A stretch of 9,746 nt of DNA from NCBI GenBank assembly GCA_021801615.1, contig JAJYXS010000081.1, positions 1 to 9,746 on the forward strand, written 5' to 3'. The translations under genes were made by a program, and so were the position numbers. The notes under the pieces were generated by a model, which searched no databases, was not told the DNA's origin, and saw only the letters and a program-made list of their open reading frames with translations. Origin of the DNA: Actinomycetes bacterium. Lineage in GTDB: Bacteria > Actinomycetota > Acidimicrobiia > Acidimicrobiales > RAAP-2. Shown piece after piece: positions 1 to 5,158 of this stretch (position 1 is the first letter of the stretch; each line of letters begins with the position of its first letter).

Positions 1-108
1 GGCACGGCGGATCAGCTCGCAGGCCTTTGCGGTGGAGGCCTCCCGGTCCAAGAAGACAGACGCCGCCTGTACGGCAGCGGCTCGGATGACCGGCTCGACA
101 TCTCCCAC
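1..108 (-). CDS. Nitrilase / carbon-nitrogen hydrolase, N-terminal fragment (cut by window edge)
   Basis: Only the first 36 codons are present; the gene continues beyond position 1. After a short leader the frame reads VIRAAAVQAASVFLDREAST, the typical opening beta strand and helix of the nitrilase superfamily, most like branch-1 nitrilases (AAVQAAPVFLD type). These cytoplasmic enzymes hydrolyse nitriles, amides or N-carbamoyl amines with a Glu-Lys-Cys triad; the triad lies outside the window. The chosen start is GTG at 108, because no ATG is in frame and the nitrilase similarity begins soon after; the frame stays open further upstream, so the start is uncertain. It follows the guanidino hydrolase gene by about 60 bases on the same strand, so the two are probably co-transcribed. 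Substrate cannot be told from this fragment. Confidence 0.7.
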   Translation of the reverse strand, partial: MGDVEPVIRAAAVQAASVFLDREASTAKACELIRRA

Positions 109-167
109 GAAGTCACCGTACCCGCGGAAAAAGGGGGCAGCAACCGATTGCCAAAGGCCGGTGCCGC

Positions 168-1319
168 TCAGTCCTCCAGCCTGTCGCGTACGAGCTCGAG
201 GGTGGCACAGTGCAAGCCGGCGATCGCGAACCGGTGGCTCTCGGAGAAGTCCACGGTGACGACCTCGACTCCGTGCGCGTCGAGGGCCTTCAGCACCGAT
301 GGCGACCCTGCGTTCATGACTACCTTGCCGGGCAAAAGCGTTACACCGTTGAGCGCGAGGTCCCAGTACTCGTCGACGGGGACCTCGATGATCGTGTAAT
401 CGCGACGGATCAGCTCGCGGACGAAGCCGTAGTTGACCAGGTGGGGAGCCAGCAGCACCTTGTGGTCGTCGACCGTCAGCATCACCATGTCGAGGTGGGA
501 CGTGCCGACGTTGCCGTTGCCCGTCGTGTCGTACCACCCAGGGCTGTGGCACTCGATGAGATCGATCCCGAGGTCTGTGAGCACGAAGCGCAGCTGGCGC
601 AGCCCTTCCTCGTTGGCGACGACCGACTCGTTGAAGGCGAACGTCTTCGAGTCGAGCCACCGACCCGCGCCCGGCTCGCAGATCCCGGTGCCGTGGATCG
701 TCAAGTAGATCGGCACCTGGAGCGCTGCGAGCACCTGCTGCCAGATGACCTCGCGTCCTCGCTGCCAGGAGCCGAGACCGAAACGGTGCACGATCGCGCC
801 GCCACGGACGACGAGCCCTGCACCTGCCAGCGTGACCAGGTTCTTCAGGTAGCCGTACGCGCCGATCGCGGGCACTGGCGGCTCCACGTAGTGGACCCGG
901 ACGCCGTTGTCCTGGAGCACCTGGTAGTACTCGTCGAACTGGGCCTGCAACCGCCCGAGGTCGGCGTTGCCCGCCGCGCTCGAGTAGTAGTACTGCCACT
1001 CTCGGGCGTACTCGGGGCGCACCTCGTTCACGGTCGGTCGCGAGACCACGACCTCCCTCAACCTGCCGATGCCTTCAGCACCCCATCGGCGCCCCCAGAC
1101 CCGCTCGACCTCGTCGTACAGGTCCGTCTCGTGCAGCATGTAGTTGCGAGTTGGTCGGCCGGGCTCGAACCACGGCAGCGAAGAAAGGACCGCCATCTCG
1201 TCGTGGGTCGCAGCCGCCCGAGGCGACGAATAGCTGAGGTCGAAGACGTCTCCATCGGCGGTGCGCAGACGGAACGGCACGCGCTCACGGCCGATCGCTG
1301 CACCTGTTGCACCTTGCAT
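168..1319 (-). CDS. Guanidino-group modifying enzyme (amidinotransferase / arginine deiminase-like hydrolase)
   Basis: A 383-residue protein of the pentein-fold superfamily that includes arginine deiminases, dimethylarginine hydrolases and amidinotransferases, which attack guanidino carbons through a catalytic Cys. Visible motifs: LREVVVSRPTVNEV near residue 90 (first pentein repeat), GTGICEPGAG near 210 (acidic substrate-binding segment), HLDMVMLTVDD with the catalytic-type His at 275, and GLHCATLEL near the C-terminus with the catalytic-type Cys at 371. Length fits the family (about 350-400). Start: ATG at 1319 has a strong GGAGGAG ribosome site 6-8 bases upstream; an in-frame GTG at 1334 overlaps that site and is less likely. 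The downstream partner is a nitrilase, so the pair may split a guanidino compound to an N-carbamoyl compound and then hydrolyse it, as the agmatine deiminase/carbamoylputrescine amidase pair does (inference). Whether it is a hydrolase or a transferase is not decided by the sequence. Confidence 0.85.
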   Translation of the reverse strand: MQGATGAAIGRERVPFRLRTADGDVFDLSYSSPRAAATHDEMAVLSSLPWFEPGRPTRNYMLHETDLYDEVERVWGRRWGAEGIGRLREVVVSRPTVNEVRPEYAREWQYYYSSAAGNADLGRLQAQFDEYYQVLQDNGVRVHYVEPPVPAIGAYGYLKNLVTLAGAGLVVRGGAIVHRFGLGSWQRGREVIWQQVLAALQVPIYLTIHGTGICEPGAGRWLDSKTFAFNESVVANEEGLRQLRFVLTDLGIDLIECHSPGWYDTTGNGNVGTSHLDMVMLTVDDHKVLLAPHLVNYGFVRELIRRDYTIIEVPVDEYWDLALNGVTLLPGKVVMNAGSPSVLKALDAHGVEVVTVDFSESHRFAIAGLHCATLELVRDRLED

Positions 1320-1367
1320 TTCGCTCTCCTCCACTCGGGGATGTTCGGTGATGACTTGGTTCTTTCT

Positions 1368-2260
1368 CTAGCCCATTCTGTAGTCCACCCTCTCGATGCT
1401 TTCGTGGACGTGCGCTCGTGCGGCCGCCGACGCCGAGGTCGGCGACGTCGTGCGGTCCTCGCGGGTGCACGCACGGCGAGGGTGCAGCGGGCGCAGCGAA
1501 AGGTTGGCTGCAGCCATTGCGCTGTTCGCTGCAAGGAGGGCCCCGCCTGCTGCGGTCCCCAGGGCACACGACGCAACGAGGCCGCCGCACAGCGCACGGA
1601 TCTCGCCGGTGACGGTCCCGTAGGCCGTTGCCGCCCAGCCACGGCCGTACAGGTCGGTGAACACCGGCCGCTTGCCCGCTGGTTCGGTGCGCGCTCCTGC
1701 CGAGCGCAGGAGCGACCACGCCATGAACGGCACGACCTTGTGGGCATGACCAACGAGTGCCTCGAGCAACCAGCCTGCGGCCGCCACCATGGCGGTAGCC
1801 GCGAGGTCGACGTCCAAGTGGTGGGTGGGGATCACGAGCGTTCCGGCGAGCGCCAAGCCGCCAGCGGCAAGGGGTCACCCTGCAGCGGTCGCCACGAAGA
1901 GGAGGTGCAGAACCGCCGTGTGGCGATGGCGCCGGAGATAGGCCCAAACCAAGACGAGATGCGCGCCGAGCCCGGTGCAGAGGACGCCCGCACCGCACCA
2001 CTCGGCTGCCGAGAATCCGTGCGCGAGACCGCCCGCGAGCACGCCGCATGGAGCCAGGTCGCCCACACCGCGATGGTCTGCGACCGATGCCGGCCTGGCA
2101 GGTGCGCGAGCATGAACATCGGCCGCAGCTGCTGGGCGATCCCGATGCAGGTGATCGCGAGCCTGGCGAAGATCCCGAGGACGGCCATCGCGAGGTCGAC
2201 GTGGCTGGCCAGCACGAACCAGCTCTCCTGGCGGTCAGCGACAAAGAGCGCACCCCACCC
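1368..2260 (-). pseudogene. Disrupted polytopic membrane protein (resembles heme-copper oxidase subunit I/NnrS-like family)
   Basis: Three open segments on the minus strand together look like one membrane protein. The first segment (about 2260 to 2050) contains ASHVDLAMAVLGIFARLAIT and QQLRPMFMLAHLPG. The second (about 2066 to 1878, another frame) has VLAGGLAHGFSAAEWCGAG and a hydrophobic stretch, then hits TGA at 1875-1877. The third (1874 to 1368, same frame as the second) has THHLDVDLAATAMVAAAGW, ALVGHAHKVVPFMAW and RPVFTDLYGRGW. The order of hydrophobic helices with H-x-H-K-x-V-P-F and P-M-F motifs matches a family of predicted membrane proteins often found near nitric-oxide and denitrification genes; I cannot name a function. 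The N-terminal helices expected before the first segment are missing and no good start exists. A frameshift near 2040-2055 plus one stop argues for decay, though base-calling errors are possible. Confidence 0.6.
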
Positions 2261-2401
2261 TCGTGTCTGTGACCATGGGATCTCCAGCGATCGGCAGAAG
2301 TGAGCTCTTGGTGCAAGGTGCGACTCCCCCCTCCGAGCTCGGGGTCCCAGAGGGCGTTCCCGAGCCGCTGGGGTCTCCAGCGGGAAGGCTCGTGCTGGTA
2401 A

Positions 2402-2416
2402 GTTCTACCTCAGAAC
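2402..2416. promoter_or_regulatory. Inverted repeat GTTCT-N5-AGAAC upstream of the five-gene operon
   Basis: A perfect 5-base inverted repeat with a 5-base centre (GTTCTACCTCAGAAC) is followed by a second copy of AGAAC. It lies about 125 bases before the start of the DUF2249 gene in the otherwise gene-free spacer 2261-2539. The 15-base symmetry is of the size bound by dimeric regulators, so an operator is possible, but no convincing -35/-10 pair is visible next to it and such repeats occur by chance. Confidence 0.25.
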
Positions 2417-2539
2417 AGAACAATAGCCAGAGCGACGACAGGCCGGCGAGGGCGAAGCTCCGGGGACCGGGAGCACACATGGGATGTGATGTCCTGGTGC
2501 TCACGAAGAGGTCGTCCGGGCCCGAGGAGGGAGCAGGTG

Positions 2540-2761
2540 ATGGCAACCGTGGATGCTCGCCCGATCATCGCGTCGGGTGACGAGCCGTTCGAGACGATCA
2601 TGGCGGGAGCCGACAGGCTTGCCGACGGCGAGGAGCGGGTGGTGCTGGCACCCTTCGAGCCGGTGTCCCTCGAGGGAGTCCTGTCTCCGCGGGGCTTGTC
2701 CTACGAGGCCGGGGACGTCGGCGGGGATGACCGGCGAGTCAGCTTCCGGAGGCTCCCGTGA
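2540..2761 (+). CDS. DUF2249 (TusA-like) small protein
   Basis: A 73-residue protein with the DUF2249 pattern: VDARPIIASGDEPFETIMAG at the start, then GEERVVLAPFEPVSLEGVL and a closing beta strand (DDRRVSFRRLP). The fold is TusA/SirA-like; members are usually standalone domains of 70-90 residues and their biochemical role is not settled. They are often found with hemerythrin, NO-response or iron-sulfur genes. The ATG at 2540 is preceded by a clear GAGGAGGGAG ribosome site, which fixes the start although the frame is open upstream. It is the first gene of a five-gene run, and its TGA overlaps the GTG of the MIP18 gene by four bases, suggesting translational coupling. Confidence 0.82.
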   Translation: MATVDARPIIASGDEPFETIMAGADRLADGEERVVLAPFEPVSLEGVLSPRGLSYEAGDVGGDDRRVSFRRLP

Positions 2762-3156
2762 CCGGAGATGTGCCGCACACCTCGGAGGGAGACGACGGCG
2801 CGGTCGACCTGGGAAGCTGGCCGGAGCTTCCGGTGCCAGGGGCGCGGGGCGCGGCCTGGGACGCGCTGCGCGGCGTCTACGACCCCGAGCTGGACCTGGA
2901 CGCCGTCTCGCTCGGGCCCCTCTACGATGTGCACCTCGCACACGAGAAGCCGGTGGTCGAGATGACGATGATGACCCCAGGGTGCCCGGCGTCCGAGATG
3001 CTGGCGGAGGTGGCGCACGCCGCGATCGACGACGCCGCGATCGACGACGCGTTGAGCGGCAGCGTCCCGGTGGACGTCAGGGTCGTGTGGGACCCGGCGC
3101 GGAGCCCGGCCATGATCGACGCGGGCTCAGCCGCCGCGCTCGGGTTCACGCGGTGA
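2758..3156 (+). CDS. MIP18/DUF59 family metal-sulfur cluster assembly protein
   Basis: A 132-residue protein with a single DUF59 (MIP18/SufT/PaaD-like) domain from about residue 30. Diagnostic pieces are LRGVYDPELDLDAVSLGPLY, then MTMMTPGCPASEML with the conserved Cys of the TPGCP motif, and VRVVWDPARSPAMIDAGSAA near the end. Relatives help insert or mature Fe-S clusters in target enzymes (SufT, PaaD, CIA2). The first 25 or so residues are acidic and poorly conserved. It starts with GTG inside a GTGA overlap with the DUF2249 stop and ends in a GTGA overlap with the next gene. It is not next to suf genes here, so a dedicated target encoded nearby or elsewhere is likely (inference). Confidence 0.87.
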   Translation: MTGDVPHTSEGDDGAVDLGSWPELPVPGARGAAWDALRGVYDPELDLDAVSLGPLYDVHLAHEKPVVEMTMMTPGCPASEMLAEVAHAAIDDAAIDDALSGSVPVDVRVVWDPARSPAMIDAGSAAALGFTR

Positions 3157-3560
3157 CCCCCCGGACGAGGTCCACGGCTGCGCGAGCGGGGGCTGTCGAG
3201 GTGGTAAGGGTCTACGACGACCCCGGGCGTCGTCCGGGGGAGCACCGGGTGCTGGTGGACCGGCTGTGGCCCCGCGGTGTGCAGAAGGCAGCGTTGGACT
3301 TCGACGAGTGGGCGAAGGACGCGGCGCCGAGCACCGAGCTGCGTCGCTGGTACGGCCATGAACCGGCTCGCTTCTCCGAGTTTGCCCGCCGCTACCGGGC
3401 GGAGCTCGAGCGCGAGCCGGGACTGTCGGCCCTCCGACGGCTGCAGAGCTTCGTCGCGCCGGGTCGGGGTCGTCTCGTCCTGCTCACCGCGACGCGCGAC
3501 GTCGAGCGCTCGGGGGCTGCGGTCCTTCGCGACGTGATCGTCGCGGCCACGAGCAGCTAG
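3153..3560 (+). CDS. DUF488 family protein
   Basis: A 135-residue DUF488 protein of the short bacterial type. Recognisable parts are VVRVYDDPGRRPGEHRVLVD followed by RLWPRGVQK, then LDFDEWAKDAAPSTELRRWY, GHEPARFSEFARRYRAELE and a closing strand RLVLLTATRD. Length is close to the usual 115-130. The molecular function of DUF488 is not established; members are small cytosolic proteins that recur beside redox and DNA-repair genes. The GTG start overlaps the MIP18 stop (GTGA); a later GTG near residue 17, just before the conserved VVRVYDD, is an alternative. It is followed after four bases by the glycosylase-like gene. Confidence 0.85.
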   Translation: MTPRTRSTAARAGAVEVVRVYDDPGRRPGEHRVLVDRLWPRGVQKAALDFDEWAKDAAPSTELRRWYGHEPARFSEFARRYRAELEREPGLSALRRLQSFVAPGRGRLVLLTATRDVERSGAAVLRDVIVAATSS

Positions 3561-3564
3561 GCAG

Positions 3565-4095
3565 GTGGGGATCGCCCGCTTTGCGATCGGCGTCCGCCAG
3601 CCCTTCCGCTTGGACCCCACTATCTGGGCGCAGCGGCTCGACGTCGGCATCCGGCTTCTCGACCGTCTCGCAACTGCCTGCGGTCTGAAGGTCGAGGAGC
3701 ACGGTGCCAATGCAGGGTTTCCGACCCCCGAGCTCCTCGCCGCCGCGCCCGAGGAACTGCGACGTCTCGGGCTCAGCTCAGCCAAGGCGCAGACCCTCAC
3801 GGGGCCCGCCCGCCGGGTGGTCTCGGGGACGCAGGAGCCGGACAACCCGACCGAGCTCGACGACGAGCAGGAGGCCGCCGCGCTCGCCGAGCGGTGGTGG
3901 CCGTACGGCGGCATGGTGCACTTCCATCTGCTCCTCGACGGCCTTGGCAGAGCGGGTCGGCTGGAGGCCGTCGCTTGCGACCTGCAGTCGCAGGCTGGCT
4001 GGATCTTCGAGGTGCTCCGGTTCGGCACCGCCACCGCGGAGATCCACGCGCACCTCGAGGCGGGGACGGCGGACGACCGTCCGATGCAGCCGTGA
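3565..4095 (+). CDS. Shortened AlkA-like (HhH-GPD) DNA glycosylase, probably inactive
   Basis: A 176-residue protein that looks like pieces of a DNA-3-methyladenine glycosylase 2 protein joined in one frame. Residues 13-22 (PFRLDPTIWA) match the N-terminal opening of that family. Residues 26-40 (DVGIRLLDRLATACG) and 52-88 (FPTPELLAAA, LRRLGLSSAKAQTL) match the middle helices. Residues 107-131 (ALAERWWPYGGMVHFHLLLD) resemble the C-terminal helix. The beta domain between residues 22 and 26 and the helix-hairpin-helix plus catalytic Asp segment expected after residue 100 are absent; full-length relatives have about 200-300 residues. Hence repair activity is unlikely unless the protein has a new role. 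GTG start four bases after DUF488; its TGA overlaps the next GTG. The identification rests on short segments only. Confidence 0.5.
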   Translation: MGIARFAIGVRQPFRLDPTIWAQRLDVGIRLLDRLATACGLKVEEHGANAGFPTPELLAAAPEELRRLGLSSAKAQTLTGPARRVVSGTQEPDNPTELDDEQEAAALAERWWPYGGMVHFHLLLDGLGRAGRLEAVACDLQSQAGWIFEVLRFGTATAEIHAHLEAGTADDRPMQP

Positions 4096-4574
4096 CCCCC
4101 GCCTGGCTCTACGACCTCGCCTTGTGCGCGCACCTGCTCGGCGCGTTCTCGCTCGTGTCAGGCACCGTCGTCGCCCTCGTGGGCTTCGAGACGGCCCGGC
4201 GTCGGTCGAGCTGCTCGGAGATCGCGCTCCTGCTGGGTCTGGCGCGCATCGGGGCCATGCTCGTGGCGGCTGGGACCGTTGTCGCCGGTGCGTTCGGGCT
4301 GTGGCTTGTGGACCTCGGCCACTGGGGCTACGCCACGCCCTGGGTCGACGCGGCGATGGGCCTCCTCGTCGTGGTGGTCATCGGCGGATCGGCCGGCGGG
4401 CAGCGACCCAAGCAGGCCCGCAAGCTCGCGGGCGAGCTCGCGAGCCAGGGGCTCGAGCCGAGCGGAGAGCTTCGCAGGCTGCTCGGGGATCGCGTCGCGC
4501 TCAGCCTCAACTACCTGGCGGCGGCGGGGCTGCTCGCGATCGTCGTCCTCATGGTCGTGAAGCCCGGTCGCTAG
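4092..4574 (+). CDS. DUF2269-like integral membrane protein
   Basis: A 160-residue membrane protein with four hydrophobic segments: about residues 4-30 (LYDLALCAHLLGAFSLVSGT), 46-72 (LLGLARIGAMLVAAGTVVAG), 80-104 (WVDAAMGLLVVVVIG) and 135-156 (LNYLAAAGLLAIVVLMVV). An N-terminal helix with H-L-L-G, a pair of central helices, a charged loop and a last helix ending in KPGR fit the DUF2269 family, whose function is unknown. GTG start within the GTGA overlap with the glycosylase-like stop. It is the last gene of the run: the convergent Fur gene ends only 19 bases away. Confidence 0.72.
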   Translation: MTPAWLYDLALCAHLLGAFSLVSGTVVALVGFETARRRSSCSEIALLLGLARIGAMLVAAGTVVAGAFGLWLVDLGHWGYATPWVDAAMGLLVVVVIGGSAGGQRPKQARKLAGELASQGLEPSGELRRLLGDRVALSLNYLAAAGLLAIVVLMVVKPGR

Positions 4575-4594
4575 CCGGAGCGGGTCCCTGGGCT
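4561..4594. terminator. Possible bidirectional terminator between convergent genes
   Basis: AGCCC at 4561-4565 can pair with GGGCT at 4590-4594, and inside it CCGG at 4564-4567 can pair with CCGG at 4575-4578. The structure spans the two converging stop codons. No U-tract is visible on either side, so this is a weak candidate. Confidence 0.2.
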
Positions 4595-5013
4595 CACCTG
4601 CAGCTGGCGCACCGGCCGTGCACGTCGAAGCTGGAGTGGTCGACGGTGAACCCATGGGCCTCTTCCACCCCGGTGAGGAACGGCGTCACTGCGGATTCGG
4701 GAAGGTCGATCGTGCGTCCGCAGCTGGTGCACACCAAGTGGTGGTGGTGTCCCTCGGCCTCGCAGAGCAGGTAGCCGGGTCGACCTCCAGCAAGGGTGAC
4801 GCGCTGGACGATCCCGGCTGCCGCCAGCGCGTGCAGCGTGCGAAAGACGGTCGCCCGGCCGACGTCGGGGTTCGACTCCGCCACCGCGTCGCAAATCTCC
4901 CGAGCCGCGAGCGGCCGTCGCGCGCGCTCCAAGGCGTCGACCACCTCGTCGCGCTGGCGCGTGATGCGCTGGCCTGCGGCCAGCATGCGGTCCCTGACGG
5001 CTGCGCTCCCCAT
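4594..5013 (-). CDS. Fur-family metal-dependent transcriptional regulator
   Basis: A 139-residue Fur/Zur/PerR-type repressor. The winged-helix DNA-binding half includes RITRQRDEVVDALE (residues 17-30), REICDAVAE and the recognition helix GRATVFRTLHALAAAGIV (52-69). The metal-binding half carries GHHHHLVCTSCG (88-99), EEAHGFTVDHSSFDVHGRC and the final CASC (135-138). Thus both structural zinc Cys pairs (C95/C98 and C135/C138) and the His-rich regulatory site are present. The sensed metal or signal cannot be read from sequence. It is divergent from the APC permease, and a palindrome covers its own predicted -10 box, so autoregulation is likely. No ribosome site precedes the ATG, and a -10-like TACTAT ends six bases before it, which fits a leaderless transcript. 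Confidence 0.93.
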   Translation of the reverse strand: MGSAAVRDRMLAAGQRITRQRDEVVDALERARRPLAAREICDAVAESNPDVGRATVFRTLHALAAAGIVQRVTLAGGRPGYLLCEAEGHHHHLVCTSCGRTIDLPESAVTPFLTGVEEAHGFTVDHSSFDVHGRCASCR

Positions 5014-5019
5014 GGAATC

Positions 5020-5032
5020 ATAGTACCACTAT
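5020..5032. promoter_or_regulatory. Predicted operator over the fur-gene -10 box (leaderless promoter)
   Basis: ATAGT-ACC-ACTAT is a perfect 5-base inverted repeat with a 3-base centre. Read on the minus strand, its left half is TACTAT (5025-5020), a TANNNT-type -10 box ending six bases before the ATG at 5013, the spacing expected for leaderless mRNA. A repressor bound here would block its own promoter. A related palindrome lies at 5062-5075. Binding by the Fur protein is inferred from position, not shown. Confidence 0.5.
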
Positions 5033-5061
5033 TGAGACTGATTAGATCTCTGAAACTTTGA

Positions 5062-5075
5062 TGTATAGTGATACA
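5062..5075. promoter_or_regulatory. Second palindrome over the candidate permease -10 box
   Basis: TGTAT-AGTG-ATACA is a perfect inverted repeat; an overlapping one, AGTG-ATA-CACT, spans 5067-5077. It contains TATAGT at 5064-5069, a plausible plus-strand -10 for the APC permease, with a weak ATTAGA -35 at 17 bases. It shares TAGT/CACT-type half sites with the palindrome at 5020-5032. TGAGAC (5033-5038) and GTCTCA (5078-5083) form a further inverted repeat in this AT-richer spacer. Suggests joint control of both divergent genes by the Fur protein. Confidence 0.42.
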
Positions 5076-5158
5076 CTGTCTCAGTTTCGGGCTGATCGCC
5101 TTTGCCCGTGCACGCCGGAGACGAGGACTGGATCGACGGGGCTGGAGATCGGACGAGG

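Noticed and set aside
1875..1877. In-frame TGA in the disrupted membrane protein as another recoded codon
   Set aside because: It lies in a hydrophobic stretch with no Cys expected, and the gene also has a frameshift and a missing N-terminus, so decay explains it better.
210..2303. Long plus-strand open frame of about 700 codons
   Set aside because: It is antisense to the pentein enzyme and the membrane-protein remnant, has no ribosome site and no family motifs; it reflects high GC content.
2310..2345. A possible tRNA (tRNA-Sec-like) 3' half around GGTGCGACTCC
   Set aside because: No matching T-stem, acceptor stem or anticodon arm could be built on either side.
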